Source: Actinomycetospora termitidis
GTDB lineage: Bacteria; Actinomycetota; Actinomycetes; Mycobacteriales; Pseudonocardiaceae
Direction of reading: 5' to 3'
Length of the DNA: 64,000 nt
Assembly: GCF_030286555.1 (NCBI RefSeq)
Contig: NZ_JASVWF010000001.1
Coordinates: 1,116,001 to 1,180,000, forward strand
The notes below the pieces were generated by a model. The model saw only the letters and a list, made by a program, of their open reading frames with translations, made no database searches and had not been told where the DNA came from. Position numbers and translations under genes: made by a program. Below are positions 8,178 to 17,706 of the stretch, one piece after another (position 1 is the stretch's first letter; each line of letters begins with the position of its first letter).

Positions 8178-9658
8178 CCGCCCCCACGAAGGACCTCCGC
8201 CCGCCGCTCTCGTCGACCCGCCGGCGCCTCTACGGCCTCGCGCTGCTGCTGATCATGGCGCTGGTCGTCGGGCTGTGCATCGCGCAGTTCAACAAGGTGT
8301 TCAAGCCGGTCGACATGGTCACGCTCCAGACCGACACCGTCGGCAACCAGCTCTCCAAGCAGGGCGACGTCAAGGTGCGCGGCGTCATCGTCGGCGAGAT
8401 CAAGTCCGTCGAGTCGGACGGTCAGAAGGCCACCGTCCAGATGGCGATGGACCCCGACGCGCTCACCGCGATCCCGAGCAACGTGACCGCCCGCCTGATT
8501 CCCAAGACCCTGTTCGGCGAGCGCTTCGTGTCGCTGGAGATCCCGCAGGCCCCGTCCCCGCGGCGCCTGCAGGACGGCGACCTCATCGGCCAGGACCGGT
8601 CGCAGAACGCCGTCGAGACCGAGCAGGTGCTGAACAACCTGCTCCCGGTGATCCAGGCGGTCGAACCGCAGAAGCTCTCCGACACCTTGGGCGCGATCTC
8701 GCAGGCCCTGTCCGGACGAGGCCAGCAGACCGGCGCGACGCTGGTGCAGCTCAACCAGTTCCTCACCGGGATCAACCCGTCGCTGCCCGACCTCATCAAC
8801 GACCTGCGCCTGCTCGCGCCGACCGCGGACATCTACAACGCCGCGCTGCCGGACCTGCTCTCCGCGCTGGACAACCTGGTCACGACGAGCCGGACGCTGG
8901 TCGAGGAGCGGGCCGCGTTCGAGTCGACGTTCCGCACCGTCACCTCCGCCTCCGACGTCACGACGACGTTCCTGGCGGCCAACCGCGCGAACATCATCGA
9001 GCTGTCCGCGCGCTCGTACCCGGTGCTCGACCTCCTGCGCCGGTACAGCCCCGAGTTCCCCTGCCTGTTCCAGCAGCTCACGGACGTCACCCCCAAGATC
9101 AACGAGGTCCTGGCGCCGGACACCGGCATCAAGATCGCGGCGGAGATCGTCATCGACCGCGGGAAGTACGTGCCCAGCGACGCCCCGGCCTACCGGGACA
9201 AGCGCGGCCCGCGCTGCTACATCGTCAACGGCAAGGCGCCGCAGTACCCGCCGGGCGGCCCGTTCGCCGACGGGTCGTTCGCCCCGCCCGCGGCCAGCAA
9301 CGCGGGCATGGACGTCACCGGCGGCGACAACGGCGGCATCCAGACCCGCCAGGCCCCGCCCGGGACGGCCGTCTCGCCCGGCAACACCTCCGGCAACACC
9401 GCGACGGACGGGACCGGCGCCTCCGGCGCCACGCAGGCTCCCGCCGCCGACGCCCCGGCCGAGACCGAGGGCCAGGGCGCCGCGCGGGTCGACGCCGCGA
9501 ACATCGGCCTGCCGAACACGCCCAATTCACCCGAGGAGCGGAGCCTGGTGACCGAGCTGACCGGGATGCAGATGGGTGTCGCCCCGGCGCAGGTGCCCGC
9601 GTTCGCCCCGTACCTCACCGCCGCCACGATGCGCGGCACGACGGTGGAGCTCGGATGA
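8174..9658 (+). CDS. Mce family protein, first of six (MceA position)
   Basis: Mce proteins form a hydrophobic tunnel across the periplasm that carries lipids or sterols to the YrbE pair. The 494-residue product has an N-terminal membrane anchor (about 17-38) and one MCE domain (about 45-120) with NVTARLIPKTLFGERFVSLE. A long helical region follows (to about 330), then a Pro/Ala/Gly/Thr-rich tail. The start overlaps the yrbE-B stop by 4 bases and the stop overlaps the next mce gene by 4. The numbering A-F follows position only; the substrate cannot be read from sequence. Confidence 0.92.
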   Translation: MTAPTKDLRPPLSSTRRRLYGLALLLIMALVVGLCIAQFNKVFKPVDMVTLQTDTVGNQLSKQGDVKVRGVIVGEIKSVESDGQKATVQMAMDPDALTAIPSNVTARLIPKTLFGERFVSLEIPQAPSPRRLQDGDLIGQDRSQNAVETEQVLNNLLPVIQAVEPQKLSDTLGAISQALSGRGQQTGATLVQLNQFLTGINPSLPDLINDLRLLAPTADIYNAALPDLLSALDNLVTTSRTLVEERAAFESTFRTVTSASDVTTTFLAANRANIIELSARSYPVLDLLRRYSPEFPCLFQQLTDVTPKINEVLAPDTGIKIAAEIVIDRGKYVPSDAPAYRDKRGPRCYIVNGKAPQYPPGGPFADGSFAPPAASNAGMDVTGGDNGGIQTRQAPPGTAVSPGNTSGNTATDGTGASGATQAPAADAPAETEGQGAARVDAANIGLPNTPNSPEERSLVTELTGMQMGVAPAQVPAFAPYLTAATMRGTTVELG

Positions 9659-10716
9659 GGGGCGTCGTCGCACCGCTGGTCAAGCTGGCGATCTTCGCGA
9701 TCGTCACCGTCCTGTCGGTGGTCCTGCTCCTGGGGACGATCCAGAACAACTTCTTCGCCTCGACGCAGGAGTACAAGGCCCGCTTCACCGACGCGTCCGG
9801 CCTGATCGCCGGCAGCGACGTCCGCATCGCGGGTGTCCGGGTCGGCCGGGTCACCGACGTGCAGGTGGTCGACCGGTCCGTCGCCGAGGTCTCCTTCGAC
9901 GTCGACGAGGCCCGCAAGCTCCCGACCGGGGCGCGGTTCGCGATCAAGTACCAGAACCTCGTCGGCCAGCGGTACCTGGAGATCCAGCGCGGCAACGGGC
10001 CGATGAACCAGTTCCTCGCGCCGGGTGACACGGTCCCGGTGACGCAGACCCAGCCGCCGCTGAACCTCACGGTGGTGTTCAACGGCTTCAAGCCGTTGTT
10101 CCAGGCGCTGAGCCCGGACGACGTGAACAAGCTGTCGTTCGAGATCATCCAGGTGCTGCAGGGCGAGAGCGGCAACATCAACCAGCTGCTCGCCAGCACC
10201 GCATCGCTGACCTCGACGATCGCCGACCGCGACGCCGTGATCGGCCGCGTCATCAACAACCTGAACCTGACGCTCGACACCGTCAACGCCCGCGACGACA
10301 AGCTCTCCAGCCTCATCGTCTCGTTGCAGCAGCTCGTCAGCGGGCTCGCGCAGGACCGCGTCGCGATCGGGTCGACGCTGCAGCCGATCGCGGACCTCAC
10401 GCAGGTCACGGCGGGCTTCCTGGCCGACGCCCGGCCGCCGCTCCGGGACGACATCGTCAAGCTCGGCCAGGAGGCCGACATCCTCAACCGCAACCGGGGC
10501 CTCGTGGAGAACGCCTTGCGGAATATCCCGCAGAAGGCCAACAACTTCGGCCGGGCCGGCAGCTACGGGTCCTGGTTCAACTTCTACCTGTGCTCGGCGG
10601 GCGTCCAGATCGACACCTCGCTGCCCGGGCCGATCCAGCTCCCGCTACCGAACCCGATCTCGATCAGCCTGCCGCCGGGCCCGCCGATCAGCCGCACGGA
10701 TCGGTGCAGCGCATGA
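9655..10716 (+). CDS. Mce family protein, second of six (MceB position)
   Basis: This 353-residue Mce protein has an N-terminal membrane segment (about 5-28). Its MCE domain contains SGLIAGSDVRIAGVRVGRV and LVGQRYLEIQ, and is followed by the helical region typical of the family. It is shorter than its neighbours because it lacks a long low-complexity tail; it ends in a Pro-rich segment with a Cys pair (around residues 318 and 352). ATG 9655 overlaps the preceding stop by 4 bases. A very long reading frame extends upstream in this frame, but it is only the shadow of the preceding gene. Confidence 0.92.
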   Translation: MRGVVAPLVKLAIFAIVTVLSVVLLLGTIQNNFFASTQEYKARFTDASGLIAGSDVRIAGVRVGRVTDVQVVDRSVAEVSFDVDEARKLPTGARFAIKYQNLVGQRYLEIQRGNGPMNQFLAPGDTVPVTQTQPPLNLTVVFNGFKPLFQALSPDDVNKLSFEIIQVLQGESGNINQLLASTASLTSTIADRDAVIGRVINNLNLTLDTVNARDDKLSSLIVSLQQLVSGLAQDRVAIGSTLQPIADLTQVTAGFLADARPPLRDDIVKLGQEADILNRNRGLVENALRNIPQKANNFGRAGSYGSWFNFYLCSAGVQIDTSLPGPIQLPLPNPISISLPPGPPISRTDRCSA

Positions 10717-11930
10717 ACCGGATGAAGCCGTTCCGCAAGCGGAACCCGATCATCATCGGGGCGGTGAGCCTGCTCGTCCTCGTGCTGCTCATCCTCGCCT
10801 CGCTGAACATCCGCGACCTGCCCCTCATCGGGCAGGGGGCGACCTACACCGCGCGGTTCGGCGAGGCCGCGGGCGTGCAGCCCGACGACGACGTCCGCGT
10901 CGCCGGCATCCGGGTCGGCACCGTCACCGACGTCGCGCTCGACGGGAACGACGTGGTCATCTCGTTCAAGGCGCCGGACGCCTGGATCGGCGACCAGACC
11001 CGGGCCTCGATCGAGATAAAGACGCTGCTCGGGCAGAAGTACATCGCGCTCGACCCCGAGGGCGGCGAAGCGCTGAACCCGGACGTGGCCATCCCGCGGA
11101 GCCGCACGACGGCACCGTTCGACGTCATCCAGGCGTTCTCCGACCTGACGACGACGGTGGAGGGGCTGAACACCGACCAGCTCGGCACCAGCCTCGACAC
11201 GCTGTCGCAGACCCTCGACGGGGCCTCCGGGCCGATCCGTCCGGCCCTCGACGGGCTCTCCCGGCTCTCCCGAACGATCTCCTCCCGGGACCAGGAGCTG
11301 GCGAAGCTGCTGGCCAACACGCGGGCGACCACCCAGGTGCTGGCCGACCGCAACCGGGACGTCGAGCTCCTCATCCAGAACGGGAACCTGCTCCTCGGGG
11401 AGCTGCGCAGCCGCAAGGCCGCGATCGACGACCTGCTCAACGGCACGATCGCGTTGTCGAACCAGTTGCGCGGCCTGGTCGCGGACAACCGGGCGACGCT
11501 CGGCCCGACGCTGGACAGCCTGAACGGCGTCCTCACGACGCTGCAGGCGAACTCGGCGAACCTCGAGAACGGCATACGCTTGCTGGCGCCGTTCGTCCGG
11601 GTCTTCGCGAACGTCGTCGGCAACGGCCGCTGGTTCGACGCCTACATCTGCAACCTCGACCCGCCGCTCGACGTGGACTGCAACACCGGCGACACCGCGG
11701 CCCAGCAGGCCTTCGCCCAGCAGCTCCTCGGGCTGCTCAACCCCAACGCGGGTGCGGTCGGCAACGCCGTGAACCAGCTCGGGGGGCCGCTGCTGCAGGC
11801 CGGCCAGGCGGCGGGGCTCGACCTGAACACGCTGTTCCCGGGCGGCGTCCCGCTCATCAACCCCGCCGCGATCGGACAGGCGCAGGCGGCCAGACCGACG
11901 GCTCCGCAGCCGACCCAGGGAGGGGGCTGA
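10713..11930 (+). CDS. Mce family protein, third of six (MceC position)
   Basis: This 405-residue Mce protein has a basic N-terminus, a membrane anchor (about 13-35) and an MCE domain with AGVQPDDDVRVAGIRVGTV and KTLLGQKYIALDPEG. A helical domain follows, with an Asn/Leu-rich tail. ATG 10713 overlaps the previous stop as ATGA; a second ATG at 10722 is possible. It is part of the six-gene Mce series whose products assemble as a heterohexamer in characterised systems. Confidence 0.91.
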   Translation: MNRMKPFRKRNPIIIGAVSLLVLVLLILASLNIRDLPLIGQGATYTARFGEAAGVQPDDDVRVAGIRVGTVTDVALDGNDVVISFKAPDAWIGDQTRASIEIKTLLGQKYIALDPEGGEALNPDVAIPRSRTTAPFDVIQAFSDLTTTVEGLNTDQLGTSLDTLSQTLDGASGPIRPALDGLSRLSRTISSRDQELAKLLANTRATTQVLADRNRDVELLIQNGNLLLGELRSRKAAIDDLLNGTIALSNQLRGLVADNRATLGPTLDSLNGVLTTLQANSANLENGIRLLAPFVRVFANVVGNGRWFDAYICNLDPPLDVDCNTGDTAAQQAFAQQLLGLLNPNAGAVGNAVNQLGGPLLQAGQAAGLDLNTLFPGGVPLINPAAIGQAQAARPTAPQPTQGGG

Positions 11931-11933
11931 CCC

Positions 11934-13268
11934 GTGACGACGCGCCTCACGACCCTGTTCGACAGCTTCGCCCGGACCCTCGCGATCGTGCTGATCGTCG
12001 CGCTCGTCGCGACCGCCGGGCTCTGGTACGCGCTCGAGCGGGGGAGCTCACGGACGATCACCGCGTACTTCTCGAGCGTGGTCGGCCTCTACACCAAGAA
12101 CACGGTCAACGTGAACGGTGTGGCGGTCGGGACGGTCGAGGACATCGTCCCGCAGGGCAACGTCGTCCGGGTCGAGCTCAAGGTCGACAACAGGGTGCCG
12201 GTCGCGGCCGACGCCAAGGCCGTGATCGTCGCGCCGACGCTGGTGTCCGACCGCTACGTGCAGCTCGGTCCGGCCTACACCGGCGGCCCGATGATGAACG
12301 ACGGCGCCGTCATCCCGGTCCAGCGCACGGCGGTCCCGGTCGAGCTCGACCGGGTCTACAAGAGCCTCGACCTCCTGGCGACGTCCCTCGGTCCGAACGC
12401 CGTCAACAAGGACGGCGCGCTCAACGGTCTGCTCAAGTCCTCCGCGAACGCCCTGGGTGGCAACGGCGAGGCGATCAAGCAGACGATCACCGAGCTCGCC
12501 GGAGCGGTCGGCACGCTCTCGGATAACCGCGGCAACCTGTTCGCCACGGTCGACAACCTCGGCGTCTTCACGAACATGCTGGCCCGCAACGACGGCCAGG
12601 TGCGGCTGCTGAACAACCAGCTGGCCGACATCTCGGGCTTCCTCGCGGCCGAGCGCGGCAACCTCTCCGAGGTCCTGCGGGTGCTCCCGCCGGCCCTGGA
12701 GGACGTCGCCTCCTTCGTCCGGGAGAACCGGGACGGGCTGCGGACCGACGTCGGGCAGCTGGCGAGCATCACCGACATCCTGGTGCGGCAGAGCCGGGCG
12801 CTGACCGAGTTCACCGATGCCGCGCCGCTCGCGCTCGGCAACCTGACGAACTCGTTCAACGCCAGTTCGGACACGCTCGACGTGCGTCCGGTGCTCTTCC
12901 CCGGACTGAGCCTGCCGCCGATCAGCCGCGAGTCGCTGCTGTGCGGCCTGCTCAGCGCCGGACTCGGAGGGCTGGTGCCGCAACTCCCGCCCAACACGCC
13001 GCTGCCGCCGCTGCTCCTCGCGGGGCAGGTCCAGTGCGCCACGCAGACCCCCGCGGGTGTCGCAGCCCTGAACGACGCACTGAAGCCGTTCCAGCAGCTG
13101 GCCGCCGCGCTGAACCAGAACCAGACGGTCGCCCCGGCGCTCGCGGGTCTCCTGCGGAACGCCACGGTGCCCCCGACGCCGACGGAGCGCGACGCGGCGC
13201 AGGACACGACGGCGCCGACCGCGCCGGGCCAGGGCCTGATCTCCGCGCTGGCGGGAGGAGGACGGTGA
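11934..13268 (+). CDS. Mce family protein, fourth of six (MceD position)
   Basis: This 444-residue Mce protein has an N-terminal membrane segment (about 14-34) and an MCE domain with GLYTKNTVNVNGVAVGTVED and TLVSDRYVQLGP. A long helical region follows, then a Cys-containing C-terminal region and a Thr/Ala/Pro tail. The GTG start lies 3 bases after the preceding stop, with GGGAGGGGG just upstream. The stop overlaps the next gene by four bases (GTGA). Confidence 0.91.
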   Translation: MTTRLTTLFDSFARTLAIVLIVALVATAGLWYALERGSSRTITAYFSSVVGLYTKNTVNVNGVAVGTVEDIVPQGNVVRVELKVDNRVPVAADAKAVIVAPTLVSDRYVQLGPAYTGGPMMNDGAVIPVQRTAVPVELDRVYKSLDLLATSLGPNAVNKDGALNGLLKSSANALGGNGEAIKQTITELAGAVGTLSDNRGNLFATVDNLGVFTNMLARNDGQVRLLNNQLADISGFLAAERGNLSEVLRVLPPALEDVASFVRENRDGLRTDVGQLASITDILVRQSRALTEFTDAAPLALGNLTNSFNASSDTLDVRPVLFPGLSLPPISRESLLCGLLSAGLGGLVPQLPPNTPLPPLLLAGQVQCATQTPAGVAALNDALKPFQQLAAALNQNQTVAPALAGLLRNATVPPTPTERDAAQDTTAPTAPGQGLISALAGGGR

Positions 13269-14563
13269 GCACCGAACGGAGCCTCCGCCGGGCCTGGCGG
13301 CTGGCGGTCGTGGCGCTCGTGGCGGCCCTCGGGCTGTCCGGCTGCGGCCTGCAGTCCGTCCAGGAGGTGCCGCTCCCGGGCGGCGCGGCCCTGGGCGACG
13401 AGCCGTACACCGTGACGGCGCTGCTCTCCAATGTCGTCGACCTGGTCCCGAACGCCAGCGTGCGGACCAACGACGTCCCCGTGGGCGTGGTCCGCGAGGT
13501 GCGCCTCGCACCGGACGGGTGGACCGCCGAGGTCACGATGTCGGTCAACGGCGACGTGACGCTCCCGGCCAACGCCATGGCGAAGCTGCGGCAGACCAGC
13601 CTCCTCGGCGAGAAGTTCGTGGAGCTCGGCAACCCGGCCATCGGGGCGCCCCAGGGACGGCTGCAGGACGGGGCCGTGATCCCGCTGGACCGGACCGACG
13701 TCGGGGCCCAGGTCGAGGAGGTCCTCGGAGCGCTCTCGCTGCTGCTCAACGGCGGTGGGGTGGAGAAGGTCCAGACGATCGCGCGGGAGCTGAACGGTGC
13801 GCTGTCGGGCAACGAGGGCCAGATCCGCGCCCTGCTCGACAACCTCAACGTGTTCGTCGGCACCCTGGACCAGCAGCGCGGAGACATCGTGCGCGCGCTG
13901 GACTCGGTCGACCGGCTCTCCGCGACGCTGGTCGACCAGCGGGCGAAGATCGCGAACGTCATCGACAACCTGCAGCCCGGACTCGACGTGCTGAACCAGC
14001 AGCGCGGCCTGCTCGTCGGGACGTTGCAGGCCCTGCAGCGGCTCTCCGTGGTCGGCACCGACGTCATCAATCGCGCGGGCGCGAACACGATCGCCGACCT
14101 CACAGCTCTCCAGCCGATCCTCGGTAACCTCATTGCTTCAGGCGATGCGCTGCCCGGCTCCCTGCAGATCCTGCTGACGATCCCGTTCGCCGACAACGCC
14201 CTGAACACCATCAAGGGTGACCAGGCGAACATCGACGTCACAGTCGAGCTGTCCCTGACCGGCCTGTTGCAGAACCTCCTCGGCATCAACCCGACGTCGG
14301 CGAACCTCAACCAGATCCTCGGGCTCCTGCAGAACCAGCAGGCCGCGACCGGCGCGCCCGCGCTCGCCCTCCCCGGGGTGACGGGGCTGCTGCCGGGCGC
14401 ACCGGCCGGCGGCGGTACGACGACGGCGCCCGCCGGAACGGGCACGGGGGCGGGTACGACGCCGGCCCCGGCCGGGACCGGGACGGGCGCCGGCGGCGAG
14501 GACACCGGGTCGGACGCGGGCTCCGGCAGCGAGCAGGGCGACCAGGGCGAGAGCGGGAACTGA
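13265..14563 (+). CDS. Mce family lipoprotein, fifth of six (MceE/LprN position)
   Basis: The 432-residue product has a lipoprotein signal peptide: basic start, hydrophobic core and the lipobox LSGC, with the acylated Cys near residue 27. In known six-gene clusters the fifth Mce protein (LprN type) is the lipoprotein, so this position fits. The MCE domain contains VPNASVRTNDVPVGVVREV and TSLLGEKFVELG. The C-terminus is Gly/Thr/Pro-rich with a ten-residue repeat. GTG 13265 overlaps the previous stop; a large upstream extension of this frame is a shadow. Confidence 0.92.
   Translation: MSTERSLRRAWRLAVVALVAALGLSGCGLQSVQEVPLPGGAALGDEPYTVTALLSNVVDLVPNASVRTNDVPVGVVREVRLAPDGWTAEVTMSVNGDVTLPANAMAKLRQTSLLGEKFVELGNPAIGAPQGRLQDGAVIPLDRTDVGAQVEEVLGALSLLLNGGGVEKVQTIARELNGALSGNEGQIRALLDNLNVFVGTLDQQRGDIVRALDSVDRLSATLVDQRAKIANVIDNLQPGLDVLNQQRGLLVGTLQALQRLSVVGTDVINRAGANTIADLTALQPILGNLIASGDALPGSLQILLTIPFADNALNTIKGDQANIDVTVELSLTGLLQNLLGINPTSANLNQILGLLQNQQAATGAPALALPGVTGLLPGAPAGGGTTTAPAGTGTGAGTTPAPAGTGTGAGGEDTGSDAGSGSEQGDQGESGN
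14426..14494 (+). repeat. In-frame tandem repeat in the MceE-position tail
   Basis: Two 30-base units (14426-14455 and 14465-14494) both encode APAGTGTGAG, separated by three codons. The unit DNA sequences differ mainly at third positions, so the peptide repeat has been conserved rather than freshly duplicated. It belongs to the low-complexity tail of the lipoprotein. Confidence 0.7.
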
Positions 14564-14564
14564 C

Positions 14565-15974
14565 ATGACGAAGCAGATCCGGAACCTGCTGATCCTCTTC
14601 GTCGTCATCTCGCTCGTCGGGATCGGCTACATCGCCTTCCGGTACGTGGGCGCGGACTCCCTCATCGGTCTCGGCCCGTACACGGTCAAGGTCGAGATGA
14701 AGGAGTCCGGCGGGATCTTCCCGAAGGCCTCCGTCAGCTACCGCGGGGTCGAGATCGGCAAGGTCGGCGACATGCGGATCACGCCGGAGGGCCTCGAGGT
14801 CGACCTCGAGATCGAGAACGACAGCCCGGAGGTCCCGGCGTCCGCGGTCGCGGTCATCGCGAACCGCTCCGCGGTCGGTGAGCAGTACGTCGACCTCCAG
14901 CCCCCGCGCGACGGCGGGCCGTTCCTCCAGGACGGCTCGGTCATCCCGGTGAACCAGACCCGGACCCCGGTCGAGGTCGACGGGCTGCTGGCAAACCTGA
15001 ACACGCTCGCGACGTCCGTCCCCATCCCGGAGCTGCGAACCACGGTCGACGAGCTCTACACCGCCTTCGACCGCACCGGGCCGGACCTGCAGCGTCTGCT
15101 GGACAGCTCGAACGCGCTCGTCGCGACCGCGATCCAGCAGCTCCCGCAGACCACCCAGCTGCTCCGGGACGGGCGTGTCGTGCTCGGGACGCAGGCGAGC
15201 CTCGGGCCGCAGATCCTGTCCTTCAGCCGCGACCTCAACCTGTTCACCGCGCAGCTCAAGGCCGACGACCCGAACCTGCGGCGGCTCGTGCGTGCGGCGC
15301 CGCCCGCGGCCACCCAGCTCGAGGGGCTGATCCGCGAGACCGGGCCGGATCTGTCTCGCGTGCTCGCCAACCTGCTCACGACGGTGCGGATCATCCAGCC
15401 GCGTCTCGCGGGCGTCGAGCAGCTGCTGGTGACCTACCCCGGCTTGTCCGCCGTCGCGCCCGCTGTCGTTCCCGATCCCGAGCCGGGTCAGGAGCGACGC
15501 GTGCACTTCGGCCTCGTCCTGAACATCCAGGACCCGCCGTACTGCCGGGACGGGTACCTGCAGCCGGGCGACGGGTGGCGTCCGGCGACGGACACCGACT
15601 TCCTGCCGATGGACACCCGGGTGTTCTGCGCGCAGGGCGGCCAGGTCAACCCGCGCGGTGCCCAGCACACGCCGGAGCTCGACGGCAGCAAGCGGCCCTA
15701 CGGCGAGATCCTCGACCCGAACGACTTCTACTACGGGGCGACCCCGCCCCCGGGCGTCTTCGGCAACGTCACGCCCGTTCCCGCGACGCCCTACACGCCC
15801 GGGCAGCGGCCCGCTCCCGCCCCGAACGGGAACCCCGGGTCATCGGCGTCACAGGCCTCGTCGCAGAATGCAGACCAGAGCACCGCGTTCTCCGCAGCTT
15901 CGTCGTCCCCGGCTGACGTCCTGGCGAACTCCGGCCGCGGTGCCCCGCCGATCGTCATCCCGGGTCTGGGCTGA
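14565..15974 (+). CDS. Mce family protein, sixth of six (MceF position)
   Basis: This 469-residue Mce protein has an N-terminal membrane anchor (about 7-26) and an MCE domain with GGIFPKASVSYRGVEIGKV and RSAVGEQYVDLQPP. A helical domain follows. A C-terminal region contains two Cys (CRDG and FCAQGG, around residues 327 and 354) and ends in a Ser/Gln/Ala-rich tail. ATG 14565 starts one base after the previous stop. It closes the six-gene Mce set, followed by two accessory membrane proteins. Confidence 0.92.
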   Translation: MTKQIRNLLILFVVISLVGIGYIAFRYVGADSLIGLGPYTVKVEMKESGGIFPKASVSYRGVEIGKVGDMRITPEGLEVDLEIENDSPEVPASAVAVIANRSAVGEQYVDLQPPRDGGPFLQDGSVIPVNQTRTPVEVDGLLANLNTLATSVPIPELRTTVDELYTAFDRTGPDLQRLLDSSNALVATAIQQLPQTTQLLRDGRVVLGTQASLGPQILSFSRDLNLFTAQLKADDPNLRRLVRAAPPAATQLEGLIRETGPDLSRVLANLLTTVRIIQPRLAGVEQLLVTYPGLSAVAPAVVPDPEPGQERRVHFGLVLNIQDPPYCRDGYLQPGDGWRPATDTDFLPMDTRVFCAQGGQVNPRGAQHTPELDGSKRPYGEILDPNDFYYGATPPPGVFGNVTPVPATPYTPGQRPAPAPNGNPGSSASQASSQNADQSTAFSAASSSPADVLANSGRGAPPIVIPGLG

Positions 15975-16015
15975 CCTCCGTACGGCGGGCCTCCCACCCC
16001 GAGGAGCTGAGCACC

Positions 16016-16579
16016 CTGGCCACCACCGACACGCTCGACAAGCCGTCCCCGACGCGACGGGGCCCGCACGCCCCGTCGCAGCGGACGACGATCCGCGTCC
16101 TGGCCGTCCTGACGGTGCTGGCCCTCGCGGCCGCCGTCGCGGCCGGCGTCTACTGGTGGATCGGGTCGCACGGCCCGACCGCGAACCAGGCGTACGACCG
16201 GGACGTGGCCGTCGACGCGGCCGAGCAGATCGTCGTCAACATCAACACCGTGCGCCCGCAGACGATCGACGCCGACCTGCAGGCCGCCCAGACCTCGCTG
16301 ACCGACCCGATGCTCACCGAGTACCAGAAGGTCCGCCAGCAGTTCGCCGACAGCCTCAAGAAGGCCCAGGCGTCCGTCGTCGCGACCCCCGCCGGGGCGT
16401 CGCTGACGGCCTTCGACGACGACCGGGGCACCGCCTCCGCCCTCGTCGCGATCAACGTGACGGCGTCGAGCGCCAACCAGCAGCCCACCCAGAAGCAGCA
16501 GCTGTTCCAGGTCGACATGCAGCGGACCCCGGACGGCTGGAAGGCCTCCAAGGCCGCGCCGACCGCGGGCCAGAGCTAG
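16016..16579 (+). CDS. Mce-associated membrane protein, probable CTG start
   Basis: The frame codes a short Thr/Pro/Arg-rich cytoplasmic stretch, one membrane helix (about 26-47, ending AAGVYWWIG) and an extracytoplasmic domain of about 130 residues that ends QVDMQRTPDGWKASKAAP. This is the layout of Mce-associated proteins (Mas family), which stabilise Mce complexes. No ATG, GTG or TTG occurs between the upstream stop region and GTG 16115, which would cut the helix. GAGGAG at 16001-16006 is placed well for CTG 16016 (187 residues). CTG 16007 is also in frame but touches that site. Confidence 0.75.
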   Translation: MATTDTLDKPSPTRRGPHAPSQRTTIRVLAVLTVLALAAAVAAGVYWWIGSHGPTANQAYDRDVAVDAAEQIVVNINTVRPQTIDADLQAAQTSLTDPMLTEYQKVRQQFADSLKKAQASVVATPAGASLTAFDDDRGTASALVAINVTASSANQQPTQKQQLFQVDMQRTPDGWKASKAAPTAGQS

Positions 16580-16595
16580 AGGAGGGGGAGCGTCG

Positions 16596-17684
16596 ATGCC
16601 GCCCCGCACCCGCGTCACCACGAACACCGCCCCGGCCGGTCGTCGCCCGAAGGTCGCCGGCCTGCGCGACCCGCGCCGTCGCGGAGTGACCTCCGAGACG
16701 TCGCCGGTCTCCGGCCGGGACCCCGGTGACGACGACGTCGTCGACCACGACGTCGTCGCACCGGACGCGCCCGAGCAGGACACCGCGCCGGAGGCCGTCG
16801 AGCCGACGACCGCGTCGGAGACCGTCGAGCCGGCGACCGCGTCGCCGGACGCGGCGCACGACGACGAGCCGGCCGCGCCCGTCGCCGCGCCCGACGTCGC
16901 CGACACGGCCGACACCGCCGGGACGGCCGACGCGGAGCCGTCCCCGGGCGACGGGCCCGGCGCCGGAGGGTCCAAGCCGACCCCGAAGGCCCGTCGCACC
17001 GGCCGCACGATGACGCCGTCCGCGCCCGCCCCGGGCGGCCGTCGTGGCGGGACTGCCGTGCTGGACCGCCCCGCGCCCGCGAGGACGCAGCGCCCCGCCG
17101 CCGAGCCGGCCCGGGAGTCGCGGGTCGGGCGGATCGCCGCCTCGGTGACCCGGCCGGTGGCCGCGCTCGGCGCGAACCCGCGGCGCCTGATCACGGTGCT
17201 CGCGGTCGTCCTGGTGCTGAGCCTCGGGCTGGGCACCTGGGCGTTCCTCGCGGCGCGGGCCGACCGGGCGGACGGGATGCCCTACGCCAACCAGGCCGTG
17301 GTGGACGTCGGCGGCACCGCCGAGGTCGTCGGCCAGACCCGGACGGCCGTCGAGCAGATCCTGTCCTACGACTTCACCAAGCTCGACGACTCGGTCAACG
17401 CCGCGAAGACCCAGGCGACCGGCGAGTTCGGCTCGCAGTACCTGGCGGTGTTCGAGCAGACGATCCGCAAGCCGGCGACCGACCAGAAGCTCCGCCAGAC
17501 CGCGAGCGTGCTGAACATCGGCGTGCAGCAGCTCTCCGGTGACCGCGCGACGCTGATGGCGATGGTGCAGTTCACCGCCGAGCGCACGACGAACGGTCAG
17601 ACCACGAACGCCCCCGGCCTCCTGTCCGTGCAGGTGGTCAAGGAGGACGGTCGCTGGAAGATCAGCGAGCTCAAGCCGGTCTGA
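16596..17684 (+). CDS. Mce-associated membrane protein with long cytoplasmic arm
   Basis: This second accessory protein has 362 residues. About 195 N-terminal residues are rich in Ala, Pro, Asp, Glu and Thr and look disordered. One membrane helix follows (about 202-223). The extracytoplasmic domain is related in pattern to the preceding product and ends LLSVQVVKEDGRWKISELKP. GAGGAGGGGG lies ahead of ATG 16596. It is the last gene of the mce operon and is followed by a strong terminator. The exact role is not known from sequence; the family is thought to stabilise Mce proteins. Confidence 0.85.
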   Translation: MPPRTRVTTNTAPAGRRPKVAGLRDPRRRGVTSETSPVSGRDPGDDDVVDHDVVAPDAPEQDTAPEAVEPTTASETVEPATASPDAAHDDEPAAPVAAPDVADTADTAGTADAEPSPGDGPGAGGSKPTPKARRTGRTMTPSAPAPGGRRGGTAVLDRPAPARTQRPAAEPARESRVGRIAASVTRPVAALGANPRRLITVLAVVLVLSLGLGTWAFLAARADRADGMPYANQAVVDVGGTAEVVGQTRTAVEQILSYDFTKLDDSVNAAKTQATGEFGSQYLAVFEQTIRKPATDQKLRQTASVLNIGVQQLSGDRATLMAMVQFTAERTTNGQTTNAPGLLSVQVVKEDGRWKISELKPV

Positions 17685-17706
17685 TCCACGGAGCCCGACC
17701 CGCCCC

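Noticed and set aside
8275-9654. Long plus-strand ORF running through the first mce gene into the second
   Set aside because: Before 9655 it is the +1 shadow of the first mce gene, with Arg/Pro/Gly/His-rich product; only the part from ATG 9655 is a Mce protein.
14426-14494. Repeat considered as a CRISPR or mobile-element trace
   Set aside because: Only two units, in frame within a low-complexity protein tail, with third-position differences; no array or transposase is present.
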